Source of the DNA: DAIDKA01 sp963726995
Lineage (GTDB): Bacteria; Pseudomonadota; Gammaproteobacteria; Steroidobacterales; Steroidobacteraceae
Reading direction: 5' to 3'
DNA: 64,000 nt
Assembly (NCBI GenBank): GCA_963726995.1
Contig: CAVSEP010000004.1
Span: 434,001 to 498,000, forward strand
Positions 51,923 through 61,441 of this stretch are shown in pieces. Within the stretch, counting starts at the first letter, position 1, and every line of letters begins with the position of its first letter. Below the pieces are notes generated by a model that did no database searches, was not told the origin of the DNA, and saw nothing but the letters and a program-made list of their open reading frames with translations. The translations under genes were made by a program, and so were the position numbers.

Positions 51923-53162
51923 ATGGAAACCACCATGATCTCGCCTACCAAGACGATCGGCACGGGTCGCCTTGGGCTCATCACGGGCCTAATGTTTGCC
52001 CTCGGGCCGGTGACGGTTGACATGTCCCTGCCGGCAGTGCCGGCGATGCAGCAGGCCCTCGGCGGCTGGGGGCGGCCGCGTCGAGCTCACCTTGACGGTG
52101 CTGTTTTTCGGGCTCGCGGTGACCCAACTGATCTATGGTGCGGTCGCGGACCGCTACGGACGACGCCGACCGTTGTTGCTCGGACTGGCGCTGTACACCC
52201 TGGCGTCGGCGCTCGCCGCGGGCGCCGGACTCATCGCCCACCTGGCAGTTGCCCGGTTGGTGCAGGCGCTGGGCTACGGAGTCGTGATCGTGCTGATTCG
52301 CTCCGCGGTAGGGGATGTGTGCACCGAACGCGCGGCGGCACGGGTTTTCTCCACTGCCATTACGCTGATGTCGCTGACTTCGGTAATCGCGCCGGCGATA
52401 GGGGGTCAGATCCTGGTCCATCTGGGCTGGCGCGCCGAGTTCCTGGTGATGGCAGCGATGGGCCTGGCCGCCTGGCTGCTGACCGTGACCTCCGTGCCGG
52501 AAACCCAGCCTGTCGCCCGCCGGGCCCATCAACCCATCGGGGCGGTGTTCTCCAACTATGCGGCGCTGCTGCGGAACGGCCGCATCGCCGCCTTCGCGAT
52601 TGCGGCCGGCGGGGCCGTAGCCTGTCAGTTCAGCTACAACACCGCCGGGCCTTCGATGCTGATCGACCATTTCCGGCTTTCGCCCGCCACCGCGGGCGGG
52701 TTGCTCAGCCTGATTGCGCTCAGCACGGCGGCGGCGGCCCAGGCCAACATGCTGATTCTGCGGCGGGCCTCTCCCGAGCGGCTGCTCATCATCGCCGTCG
52801 CCATTCTGGTCGCTGCCGCCGGCACACTGGTGGCGGTGACGGTCTGGCACATCGGGGGCGTGTGGGCGGTCGTGTGCGTGCTGTTCGTGCTGGTCGCCGT
52901 GCCCGGGGCCATCGTGCCCAATGCCATGGCGGCCGCCATTTCCTCAGCGGGGGATCGAGCCGGTGCCGCCTCGGCGCTGATCGGCGTGCTGCAGTTCACG
53001 CTCGGAACCGTCGGCAGCGCGGTCGTGGGGTATTTTCACGATCCGTCCGGCCGCGTGCTGGGTCTGACTGTGCTGGCGATGAGTGTGGCAACGCTGGGCT
53101 GCGCGCTGCTGGGCCGGCGCGGGGGGCAGACGCCTGCGCCCATCGCCAGCCCGACAAATTAG
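51923..53162 (+). pseudogene. MFS drug-efflux transporter of the Bcr/CflA family (frameshifted)
   Basis: From ATG 51923 the first about 50 residues read GLITGLMFALGPVTVDMSLP and AVPAMQQALGG, the Bcr/CflA N-terminus. The frame is lost in the G-run near 52068-52075. The next frame gives VELTLTVLFFGLAVTQLIYG, AVADRYGRRRPLLLGLALYT (motif A, DRYGRR) and ten further helices to 53162. One extra G explains the break. The repaired protein of about 412 residues would be an inner-membrane proton-driven exporter. Downstream, the Crp/Fnr gene starts 5 bases later. Confidence 0.83.
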
Positions 53163-53167
53163 CACCG

Positions 53168-53938
53168 ATGGCCAACAAGCTACTGGCGGCGTTGCCGACG
53201 GCCGCCTACCGACGCTTGCTGCCGCATCTCGAAGCAATAGCCCTCTCAGTGGGCGAGGTCTTGTTTCACCCGGCCGGGCGACTGCCGTTCGCGTACTTTC
53301 CCACCGATTGTGTCGTGACGATGTCTTATGCCGCGGAGGACCACGGCGTGATGGCGAAAGCCTGGCCTATCGGAAACGAAGGCATGGTGGGAATTTCGGT
53401 AATCCTGGACAGTCCAGAGCGCGACAAAGAAGCCGATGCTCAAATCGGCGGAACTGCTTTTCGGCTACCGGCTGCCGTACTACTCCGGGAGTTTGGGCGG
53501 GCGGGCGCATTGCAGCACCTACTGCTGCGTTATGTGTTCGCCTTGGTCACGCAGGCTTCCCAATTGGGCGTCTGCGGTCACTACCATCCCATTGAACAAC
53601 GGTTGTGCCGTTTCCTGTCGCGGGTCTTTGATCGAGTTGTCGGTCATGAAGTCTCTCTCACCCAGGAGCGGATCGCGCATCTACTTGGCACGTGCCGGTC
53701 ATCAATCACGATTGCGGCTGCGCAATTGCAGGCAGCGGACGTGATCAAGTACCGGAGGTGCCATGTCAGGCTCATTAGTCGGAGGAAGCTTGACGAGCGC
53801 TCATGCGCCTGCGCCGCCATTATCAGGCGGGCCTTTGAGGCCGTCACACAGGACCGCTCCGTCTTTCCGCAGAAGGGTATTCAAGTTCACTCTGGGCGAA
53901 ATTCCATTCGGCATTTCCGCGAAATCGGCACCGCATAG
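53168..53938 (+). CDS. Crp/Fnr-family transcriptional regulator
   Basis: 256 residues from ATG 53168. The N-terminal cyclic-nucleotide-binding-like domain (LPHLEAIALSVGEVLFHPAG, FAYFPTDCVVTMSYAAED, GNEGMVGISVIL) lacks Fnr-type cysteine clusters. The C-terminal helix-turn-helix is VSLTQERIAHLLGTCRSSIT, followed by the wing. This subgroup (FPxxxVVS..., RRxxHLLGVRR-like) is common as orphan regulators in proteobacteria. The tail after about residue 215 is longer than usual (QGKGIQVHSG-like, basic) and could be read-through. It probably belongs to the operon starting at 50144. Confidence 0.82.
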   Translation: MANKLLAALPTAAYRRLLPHLEAIALSVGEVLFHPAGRLPFAYFPTDCVVTMSYAAEDHGVMAKAWPIGNEGMVGISVILDSPERDKEADAQIGGTAFRLPAAVLLREFGRAGALQHLLLRYVFALVTQASQLGVCGHYHPIEQRLCRFLSRVFDRVVGHEVSLTQERIAHLLGTCRSSITIAAAQLQAADVIKYRRCHVRLISRRKLDERSCACAAIIRRAFEAVTQDRSVFPQKGIQVHSGRNSIRHFREIGTA

Positions 53939-54071
53939 CGGTCATCGATGAGCGGCAGGAATGGGTCAATTATGCCCGTTCGCCGGGACAGCCACTCAAT
54001 GGCGGTCGGTGAACGCAGTTATGAAGATCTGTCTACCGGAATGATGGATAAAGGCGCAAGACCGCCGACCC

Positions 54072-55218
54072 CTATACAAAGGCGCCCTCGTGCGAGTCCC
54101 CCAGCATCATGCCGCCGAGACGTTCGATGACGCCATCATTGAGGCCCAGATGCTCGTTGATCACGATGGCATCGCGCAGCAACGATCCCAGCGGCAGGCT
54201 CTCATAGACGGCAGGTGCGCCCACCGTATCGAACATGAGCTGGGCCACCTCCCGGGCCGTACGATGGGCGTGGATGCGCGCCAGCCCCATGTCTCGCCGT
54301 GATTGCAGTGAGCCGTGTCCATCGGCCAGCAGTTCCGCCCAGTAGCGGTTGACGCTCTCATACACCGCTGCGCGCGCCGAGCCGTAGAGCATTTGCGCGC
54401 GGGCAAGGGCGAATTTCACACGTGGCAGGTGGCGCATCAAGGTCGGAGGTGGCGGCAGGCTGATCAGCCTCTCTTTAGCTAGCGCAACCGTTACATCGAT
54501 GGCCCGGCGCATGAGCCCCAGGGGCGTTCCTGCCATCGGTATGAAGACGGTTGCTGAACCGGCATCGGCATACAGGGGGCCGTCAATTTTTGGGGGCCCG
54601 GCGAATGTGAAGGTATGGCGCTCGGGGACGAAGAGGTCCGTGGCCTTGTAGTGATGGCTGCCGCTGCCGGCCAGGCCAACAGAATGCCAGGTGTCCTCGA
54701 TTTCGAAGGAGGAAGCGCGTGCAAGTATGAAAGTCATGCCGGTGGGAGGCGCCATTTCGGTGTCGAGGGTGATACAGCCGCCGACCATGACGTTCGCATG
54801 AGTGCATCCCGAGGCGAATCCCCATCGCCCCGTCACGCGGTAGCCGCCGTGTACGCGCACGGCTCGCCCATTGGGCGGTGCCTGTCCGGCCGTTGCAAAG
54901 TCGATGGATGGGTAGAGCTCGCGCGCTGCGCTGGGTTCCAGGAATGCGCAGAAGTAGCCGCTGTCCGAGCCGATCTTCACCGCCCAGGCAACGGAGGGGT
55001 CGCCATAGGCGAGCGTCTCCATCAGTTCGACCTGCTGCGGAAGCGGCATCTCCGGGCCGTTCCAGGACCGGGGAAACATGATGCGAAAGACACCGGCTGC
55101 CCTCAGCTTCTCCACGAGGTCGAGTCGGAATTCGGCGTAAGCTCGCAATTTCGCCGGTGCGCTGTTGAATCTCAGGTACCAAAGTTCGAGCATTTGCGAG
55201 AATTTCCGCGCTCGTCAT
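54072..55218 (-). pseudogene. Acyl-CoA-dehydrogenase-fold flavoprotein/monooxygenase (frameshifted near N-terminus)
   Basis: ATG 55218 opens TSAEILANARTLVPEIQQRT and GEIASLRRIP, then the frame is lost. The next frame continues DLVEKLRAAGVFRIMFPRSW, PLPQQVELMETLAYGDPSVA, GYRVTGRWGFASGCTHANVM and IEDTWHSVGLAGSGSHHYKA to 54072. One extra base near 55122 explains it. The pattern is that of the group D flavin monooxygenases or DszC/HpaB-like members of the acyl-CoA dehydrogenase superfamily (RVTGRWGFASG; W.SxGLxGTGSHD-like). It would need reduced flavin and O2. The nearby luciferase-like and dioxygenase genes suggest a catabolic cluster. Confidence 0.78.
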
Positions 55219-55555
55219 GTATCGATCCACTGGCGCTCACTCCATGGCAGATGTTCCCTGCACTCTGACACAAGACTCTGGCCGTGCTCCACTGGCTTGC
55301 CAATAGCGATGCAGCGCGGCCATGTTCGTTAGACATCGAATGGCAACAATGCGCTTATGGGCTCATGATGCTCTTGCGACTGCACCGAGCCGGTGTCGCC
55401 AGATTCGACCACAATGATTACTATGGATTCGGCTTCGACCAACGATAGATCAAGGTCGCGGGCTTCCCGAGGCCATGACAGAATGCGACGGGAGCGCCGC
55501 CCAATGACTCGGCGGGACGGGGCGGCTTCACCCACCGACTTGGATCACGTGCTGA
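55219..55555. other. Divergent intergenic region
   Basis: No supported gene. It separates the flavoprotein gene from the hotdog-like gene and should carry both promoters; no clear operator palindrome was identified. Confidence 0.4.
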
Positions 55556-56299
55556 ATGCTCATGACCACTGCTGACTCCTCCGTAGTTAGTGTTGCCGCC
55601 CGCTTCTGCGGTCCGCCGGGTTCGGCCAATGGCGGTTACATCTGCGGCCTGGTCGCCCATTGCATTCCCCAGCCCGTCACGGTGCGATTGCTCAGGTCCC
55701 CGCCGCTTGCCACGGCGCTCGAAGTGCATGGCGTGGAGCCGGGTCTTTGGTCCGTCGACAACGCGGGAATGCGCTACATCGAAGCGCGTGCGACGGCGCC
55801 ACTGGAACTTGCGATTCCCGCTTCGCCCGGATTCCTGCAGGCGCAGGAATCCTCACTGCAGGGACCTGATGACCCGCTTGAACACCCGTGCCCGGGCTGT
55901 TTTGTGTGCGGACCCGACCGCGCACCGGGAGACGGCCTGCGCATCTTCGCCGGGCCGGTACCCGGTCAGGATCATGTCGCCGCCGCGTGGGTACCGGACG
56001 CATCGCTTGCTCGAAGCGATGGCAAGGTGCTGCCGGAGGTGCTCAGCGCGGCCCTGGATTGCCCAGGCTTCCAAGCGCTGCGCACCGGGCGGCAGCCATG
56101 GCTGTTGGGGGAGTTCACGGCCCAAGTCGACAGACTCGTGCACGTGGGCGAGCGCTGCGTCATTGTGGGCTGGAAGATTGACGGCGAAGGTCGCAAAAGA
56201 CGGGTCGGGACTGCACTGTTCGATGAAGTCGGCAATCTCTGCGCTTGGGCGCGGGGCACTTGGATTCAGCCGCGGGCCGAGCCTTCGGTTGCACCCTAG
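55556..56299 (+). CDS. Thioesterase-like (hotdog-fold) protein
   Basis: 247 residues from ATG 55556 (55562 also possible). ARFCGPPGSANGGYICGLVA resembles the N-terminal strand-helix of acyl-CoA thioesterases, and a second similar unit starts after the CxxC segment PCPGCFVCGPDRAPGDGLRI (LPEVLSAALDCPGFQALRTG, then VDRLVHVGERCVIVGW). A double-hotdog arrangement is likely. The two close cysteines could bind a metal. No catalytic Asp/Glu is certain. It may hydrolyse a CoA thioester in the adjacent pathway; this is inference. Confidence 0.55.
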   Translation: MLMTTADSSVVSVAARFCGPPGSANGGYICGLVAHCIPQPVTVRLLRSPPLATALEVHGVEPGLWSVDNAGMRYIEARATAPLELAIPASPGFLQAQESSLQGPDDPLEHPCPGCFVCGPDRAPGDGLRIFAGPVPGQDHVAAAWVPDASLARSDGKVLPEVLSAALDCPGFQALRTGRQPWLLGEFTAQVDRLVHVGERCVIVGWKIDGEGRKRRVGTALFDEVGNLCAWARGTWIQPRAEPSVAP

Positions 56300-56408
56300 G
56301 CGGGAACCACGTCGTAGGTCCTGCTCTGGCAGGCCGTAGTCTGCGCTTCAGTCAAAGACCGGGGCCATTTCAACAGCGCCCGGTAGCCATCCCGAGGGAC
56401 CATGGCCC

Positions 56409-56795
56409 TTACTGACTGCGCGTCGGGAGGGCTTCCAAAGTCTTGCCGTCCGGTGTGATGACCCTGACGTAGAAGCCACCAGGCCTGCTGTCCTTGAGCG
56501 GATAGTAGACGATGCGCACTTTGTCGCCGGCAGCGAGCGAATGCAGGCCCCAGCCGCGTCGTCCGAGCCAACTCGGGCTCATGCCTTCCAAGCCCCACTC
56601 GCGCGTCTTGCCTGACTTATCCGCAACGACTATCCAGATGAATGTGTGCGGTTGCGTCCACTGGTACTTCTCAATCGTACCGCTGAGCGTCTTTTCCGTG
56701 CCCCATTCGAACATTGCGGTGGAATGGTGCGCAGCGGCCCACTGCATCGGAACGATTGCGCACGCCGCGACTATCAGCCATTGCCTGGTTTTCAC
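56409..56795 (-). CDS. DUF6152-family periplasmic protein
   Basis: 128 residues from GTG 56795 behind GGGAG. Signal peptide KTRQWLIVAACAIVPMQWAA, then HHSTAMFEWGTEKTLSGTIE at the mature N-terminus, the defining feature of DUF6152 (AHHS.A.FD...). EYQW-like TNPHxWI (YQWTQPHTFIWIVVADKSGK) follows. Two N-terminal His may bind metal. It is usually found next to proteins like its neighbour at 56799-57620, from which it is separated by 3 bases in the same orientation. Function unknown. Confidence 0.85.
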   Translation of the reverse strand: MKTRQWLIVAACAIVPMQWAAAHHSTAMFEWGTEKTLSGTIEKYQWTQPHTFIWIVVADKSGKTREWGLEGMSPSWLGRRGWGLHSLAAGDKVRIVYYPLKDSRPGGFYVRVITPDGKTLEALPTRSQ

Positions 56796-56798
56796 AAC

Positions 56799-57620
56799 TT
56801 ATTCTCCCGGGTTGTGCTTGAGGCTGAAGGCTGCATTACCCTTGGAATCCAGCGAATCATGGTTGTTCTGTTCACATACATATTCCATGATTTTCCAGTC
56901 CCGATGCCGTTTGTAGTCCGCAATCGTAGTGTAGGGCTCGAGGAACACGGCCGGATCCGTGCGCGTGGTCGTGATCTCCAGGGTATCGGGGTTCGCAAGG
57001 TGAATCCGCTCGCTAATGTGCAGCTTGTCACTGTGTCCGTTGATCCCATTGACCGGGCTGGTCTGCGGCAGGATCCCTGCGGTTTCGACCACCAGCGTGT
57101 CGCCCTCCCAGTGGCCGACCGAAGTGCCCTGAAAGGAAGGATCCGCACTCTCCGGCAGCGCGCTGCCATCCGTATAGATGCGCCGCGTCAGCCCGTAGGT
57201 CTCAATCAGAATCGTCACCCTCCCCGGGGTGAACAGAAACTCGATTGGGTAGGGCTCCGTCATGCTTTGCGGGAGGCCCGGCGGTATGCAACTGGCCACT
57301 TCGGACACGAAGTTCAGGCCCTTTTGTTTCTTATTCAACGCCTGATACTTGTCCCACTGCTTTTGGTAGGCGGCAGTAAGCTTCGGCGGTTGTGGCGGCG
57401 CCGCGCCGGGTTTTGGCGGTACGAACGTCACATCCCACACGCCGCTCCAGTCGGGCAACTGGGCGAGCGCCGCATAGGGATTGGCGGGCATCGGCGGGGC
57501 TGAAGCTGACGATCCGGTCGATCCCGCCGCCACGGGCGAGGTGTTGTTGGTTCCACAGGCCGAGAGCGCAACAGCGCACAGCGTTATGAGGCACCCAAGG
57601 TTCGACGATGCTCTGCCCAT
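56799..57620 (-). CDS. Lipoprotein of unknown function, partner of DUF6152 protein
   Basis: 273 residues from ATG 57620 behind GGGAGCAGACC. The lipoprotein signal ends in VALSACGTNN. The mature part carries LPDWSGVWDVTFVPPKPGAA, CIPPGLPQSMTEPYPIEFLF, TPGRVTILIETYGLTRRIYT and VGHWEGDTLVVETAGI. The WSGVW and ..GHWEGDTLVVET pattern recurs in proteins that accompany DUF6152 genes in soil proteobacteria. It is probably anchored on the periplasmic face. No enzymatic motif recognised. Confidence 0.75.
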   Translation of the reverse strand: MGRASSNLGCLITLCAVALSACGTNNTSPVAAGSTGSSASAPPMPANPYAALAQLPDWSGVWDVTFVPPKPGAAPPQPPKLTAAYQKQWDKYQALNKKQKGLNFVSEVASCIPPGLPQSMTEPYPIEFLFTPGRVTILIETYGLTRRIYTDGSALPESADPSFQGTSVGHWEGDTLVVETAGILPQTSPVNGINGHSDKLHISERIHLANPDTLEITTTRTDPAVFLEPYTTIADYKRHRDWKIMEYVCEQNNHDSLDSKGNAAFSLKHNPGE

Positions 57621-57912
57621 GGTCTGCTCCCTTTCACGCCCCAGTGGCCTTATGCTGCCACTGGCAAAGCAAAATGACCAGTGGCCGGATGATTCGCCCG
57701 GAGGACGGAATGCCCGGGCAGGAGTGTGCGCCTTGAGGCATTGGCTGCTCGAAGGAACAGACGATGGCCGCTCCTTCCCACCGGGGAGGCCGTCATGAGC
57801 CTGCGAGGCAGCCCCTGCGATGGCGTCCTGGCTGAGTCGGTCCTCTCAAAAATAGCCGTCTCGGAATCGAACGCCGCTGCCAAGCACTCCCGGCAAGTCT
57901 GCGGCGCGCAAG

Positions 57913-59082
57913 CTAGTTGGGAAGCTTTGGACTCAGTAGTCGTTCCACATTGAACAGCTCGATTGGCCGGGCAGTTTTGCGATCAATCGCCAGATCGGCC
58001 AGGACCTCACCCATGACGCTGGCGAACTTGAACCCGTGACCGGAGCAGGGCGAGGCAACCACTATCTGTGGGGCTCGCGGATGCAGGCCCACCACGAAGT
58101 GCCCGTCGGGAGCCCGAGTGTAGATGCAGACGCTCGAATTCATGAATCGGCCGGCCGCAGCGGGAACATAACGCAATAACATCCCCCGCAGGTGTTCGAC
58201 TTCCGCTTGGGAGACTGCGCTGCGCGTTTCCTCGGCAGAGGCGAGGGCGCCGCCGCCAAGGTGCGAGGCCACCTTTATTCCGGTGCCGCAGAGGTTGGGT
58301 AGTCCGTAGATCAGGTCCGCAGGTGTCTGGAAGAGAAAGGCGGGCATGCGGCCGTGGCCCACCAATTCGGGACTTGCGGGCTGAAACCACATCAGTGGTT
58401 GGCGGGTCAGGCGCAAGGGTGCGGCGATATCCGGCAATAGATCTGCGATCCAGGCGCCTGTCGATACCACAGCCGACCCTGCGTCGATCCGCTCGCCACC
58501 CTCCAGAACCACCTGCACCCGGTCACCTGCGGGCTCGACGGCGATGACGCGCGTGTTCAGCCGGACATTTGCGCCATACGCCTTGGCGCCCTCGACGAAC
58601 AGGCGGATCGCTTTTTCGGGCAGTAGGGCGCCGGCGTCGGGTTGGAAGATCACGTCCCAATCGCCCGGCAGGTTGAAGGCAGGAAAGCGCGCGTTGGCCT
58701 CGGCCGCAGTAAGACGCTGACTAGTTAAATTGTGCTCAGTGGACGAGCGCCATGAATCTACAAGCAGGGGCGCGCCAGAGAAGCCGGCCTCGATGGCGCC
58801 CGTGACCAGCAGGACAGTCTCACCGGTTGCCGCTTCCAGGTCTCGCCAGAGCGCCAATGCTTCTCGCACCAGCGGCACATATGCCGGGTCCTCAAAATAG
58901 GCAAGGCGGATCAATCGGCTTTCGCCGAAGGAGGAGCTGCGAGGGTGTCCAGGCTCATAGCGATCCACGCCAAGGACGCGAAGGCCCCGCTTGGCGGCCG
59001 CATAGATGCTGGCGCTTCCCATGGCGCCGAGACCGATCACTGCGATGTCAACGCTGCGCACCTGGTCTTCCTTCGGAAGCAT
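57913..59082 (-). CDS. Monomeric sarcosine oxidase/N-methyl-tryptophan oxidase-like flavoenzyme
   Basis: A 389-residue FAD-dependent amine oxidase. VDIAVIGLGAMGSASIYAAA is the dinucleotide-binding motif, then HPRSSSFGESRLIRLAYFED (SxGxSRxxR, family signature), PDAGALLPEKAIRLF and the C-terminal CSGHGFKFASVMGEVLADLA, the loop that carries the covalent-FAD Cys in SoxA/SolA (here ASPCSGHGFK). It should oxidise a secondary N-methyl amine, releasing H2O2. It is cytoplasmic. No operon partner in the same orientation. Confidence 0.9.
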   Translation of the reverse strand: MLPKEDQVRSVDIAVIGLGAMGSASIYAAAKRGLRVLGVDRYEPGHPRSSSFGESRLIRLAYFEDPAYVPLVREALALWRDLEAATGETVLLVTGAIEAGFSGAPLLVDSWRSSTEHNLTSQRLTAAEANARFPAFNLPGDWDVIFQPDAGALLPEKAIRLFVEGAKAYGANVRLNTRVIAVEPAGDRVQVVLEGGERIDAGSAVVSTGAWIADLLPDIAAPLRLTRQPLMWFQPASPELVGHGRMPAFLFQTPADLIYGLPNLCGTGIKVASHLGGGALASAEETRSAVSQAEVEHLRGMLLRYVPAAAGRFMNSSVCIYTRAPDGHFVVGLHPRAPQIVVASPCSGHGFKFASVMGEVLADLAIDRKTARPIELFNVERLLSPKLPN

Positions 59083-59830
59083 CCGTGACTCACCAACATG
59101 GTCATCAATGCCGACGGCAACGCGACTTCCTATAAATCAAGAACCCAAGATGAGATTGGCGACGCCGGGTAAGTTGCGGACCACGGAAGGTTGCATATCG
59201 GCGCCCGGTCGGCTCAGTCGCGCAATCTTACTGCACTTGTTCCGAGCCGGTACTTCGGCCGGAGATTCGCGACGCCGCAGCAGGCGTGCTTTTGCGCGCC
59301 GGCTACGCGGCCGTGTTCATAAGGAGCAGGTTGAGGTCCAACGCAGAATGTCCGGCGTGCGAGGTCGGGGGCGGCGGGCTTCGAAGCTGATGGACGCTGT
59401 CAAGAGAAACTCGTGTTACCGAGTACTGGTTGTGAGAATCAGGACGGCGGTGACAAAGCGCCGCAGGCCGGCGACCACGATTCGGACGATCTGTCAGTAA
59501 TGCGTGGCCGGGGGAGGCGGGGTCATCGAAAACCAGTGTCAATATGACGGTAAATCAATGGACTAGCCCGTCGTGGGACGCTCGCACCACTCAATGGCGA
59601 CCTATCTGGACGAGCGCAATAGTGGGCACTATTTTCGATGGAAGCGGGCGTGCACACTGCGCGGCACCGAAAAGCACCCAGACGGGCCTCACTTTGGCTG
59701 AGGTCGGTGTCTAGCGTGATCACTGATTGGGGGATCAGGGGGGCGTTTGAGCCTGAGAATCCGGCAGCTTGGCCGGCGGCTTCAGATGCGAGGCTTTCGG
59801 CGAGTATGGACCTGCACCGGGAGCCGCAAC
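59083..59830. other. Long non-coding stretch
   Basis: 748 bases without a gene I can support. Short open frames on both strands have basic, Arg/Pro-rich composition typical of non-coding high-GC DNA. Promoters for the flanking divergent genes are expected here. No repeat or hairpin was noticed. Confidence 0.45.
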
Positions 59831-60145
59831 GTGAGCACAAAGACATTTTTGGGAATCGTCGAAAGAACGAAGAGCTGGGATCAGGCGACGCCTGCACACC
59901 TGCAACCGGGCTTCGCGGCACATGCGGCATTCATGCATGGGCTGGAAGCTGAAGGTTTCATTGTGTTCGCGGGCCTGCTGCAGGACAGTAGTGAAGTCGT
60001 CTTTATCTTCCACGCGGCGGACGCGCAACAGGTTCGACAGCGCCTGACTCAGGATCCGTGGCAGCAGGACGGGCGTGCGCGTCTGATTCGCGTCGAGGAA
60101 ATCCAGATCCGCACCGGCGCACCTCAGCCGAAAAAGGGCGCCTGA
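59831..60145 (+). CDS. YciI-like protein
   Basis: 104 residues from GTG 59831 behind GGGAG. TFLGIVERTKSWDQATPAHL, QPGFAAHAAFMHGLEAEGFI, VFAGLLQD and DPWQQDGRARLIRVEEIQIR follow the ferredoxin-like YciI fold; the usual H..H(M) pair is at AAHAAFMHGL. YciI-like proteins are small cytoplasmic proteins, some with dehydrochlorinase or isomerase roles. It is the first gene of a tightly packed run with the LLM monooxygenase (25 bases) and the dioxygenases. Confidence 0.72.
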   Translation: MSTKTFLGIVERTKSWDQATPAHLQPGFAAHAAFMHGLEAEGFIVFAGLLQDSSEVVFIFHAADAQQVRQRLTQDPWQQDGRARLIRVEEIQIRTGAPQPKKGA

Positions 60146-60170
60146 CGGCGGCCTCCAGGGAGCAGCGTAC

Positions 60171-61409
60171 ATGCAAGTTTTCGTCTTTGACTGGATGGCC
60201 TACGGGAAAAGCCTCGACCACTTTCGGGTGAACGGCCAGATGCCGCACCTGGGGCGTGCGCAGTTCGATTCGCAGGTTGCCGTAGACACCTACTCGAATC
60301 ACCTTGAAGCGTGGGTCGAAATGGAGCGCCAGGGGTTTGATGGCATCGCCATCAACGAGCATCATTCAACCCCCTTCGGCCTGAACAATTCGCCCAACCT
60401 GCTCGCTGCGGCGATCGCCCGACTGACCACGCGCCTGAAGATCCTGGTGTACGCCAATCTATTGCCGTTGCACGACCCGCTGCGGCTGGCGGAAGAACTC
60501 GCGATGCTGGACTGCCTGTCGAACGGGCGCCTCATCGCTGGTGTCGCGCGGGGGGCACCGCGCGAGTACAAGATATTCAACGTGCCCATGAAGGAGTCCC
60601 GCGGCCGCTTTGAGGAGGCTTTCGAAGTCATCCGTCGGGCCTGGGTGGATGAAAGCTTCTCCTTCGACGGCCAGTACTACCATTACAAGGACGTCTCCAT
60701 CTGGCCGCGCCCGGTGCAGCGTCCCCACCCGCCTGTGTGGGTACCGGTCACGGGTTCCCGGGAGACCGTCGAATGGGCCGCCGCTCATGACGTTGTCATC
60801 ACTCCGGGGGTGTTTGCCGGTCCAGTGCGTGAGGACACCATCCGCCACTACGCCCAGTGCCAGGCCAATCACGGACGCCTCGTGACGCCCAAGCACATCA
60901 ACGTGATGATCGATTGCTATGTGGCCGATTCGAAGGAGCAGGCCGTCGCCGAATACGGGCCCTACCTTATGTACCTGTTCAACACACTGCTGCCGTATGG
61001 ACAGGTCATGCAGAAGGATGTGAAAGGATATTACAGTTCAACTGCGTTCGAGCATCTGCGCAATGGTTCGAAGGGCACTTTGGCAGAGGACGCCACGTTG
61101 TTCAGCGAGTGGAGCATGGATACGGTCCGCAGCGCTGCCGAGAACATGCCGATCGGCACCGCCGATGAGGTCGTCAGTCGCATCATTGCCGAGTGCAACG
61201 ACGCGGGCGCCAGTGCGGTTCTACTGGTCTGCAATCGGGCACATCTACCGCAGGAGATGTTTCTTAACCAGGTCCGGCGCATTGGCAGGGAAGTGCTGCC
61301 GCGCCTTCAGGCACACCAAGTCAGTGTGGTGCCTTATGCCCAGGGGATCTCCCCGGCGGGCCCGCGTGATGCCGCGAGCCGCCCGGCGGCCCCTGCGGTA
61401 CAGGTCTAA
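60171..61409 (+). CDS. LLM-class flavin-dependent monooxygenase
   Basis: A 412-residue TIM-barrel enzyme of the bacterial luciferase family. FDGIAINEHHSTPFGLNNSP, LKILVYANLLPLHDPLRLAE, EELAMLDCLSNGRLIAGVAR and SWMDESF-like WVDESFSFDGQYYHYKDVSI followed by WPRPVQRPHPPVWVPVTGSR are characteristic. It uses reduced flavin and O2 to oxidise an organic substrate. The C-terminal about 25 residues (GPRDAASRPAAPAVQV) are probably disordered. It is likely cotranscribed with YciI, CmcJ/NvfI-like and TauD-like genes. A flavin reductase is not seen in the window. Confidence 0.9.
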   Translation: MQVFVFDWMAYGKSLDHFRVNGQMPHLGRAQFDSQVAVDTYSNHLEAWVEMERQGFDGIAINEHHSTPFGLNNSPNLLAAAIARLTTRLKILVYANLLPLHDPLRLAEELAMLDCLSNGRLIAGVARGAPREYKIFNVPMKESRGRFEEAFEVIRRAWVDESFSFDGQYYHYKDVSIWPRPVQRPHPPVWVPVTGSRETVEWAAAHDVVITPGVFAGPVREDTIRHYAQCQANHGRLVTPKHINVMIDCYVADSKEQAVAEYGPYLMYLFNTLLPYGQVMQKDVKGYYSSTAFEHLRNGSKGTLAEDATLFSEWSMDTVRSAAENMPIGTADEVVSRIIAECNDAGASAVLLVCNRAHLPQEMFLNQVRRIGREVLPRLQAHQVSVVPYAQGISPAGPRDAASRPAAPAVQV

Positions 61410-61441
61410 GGTCGCTTCATAGCCCGCAGGAGCCAACGACC

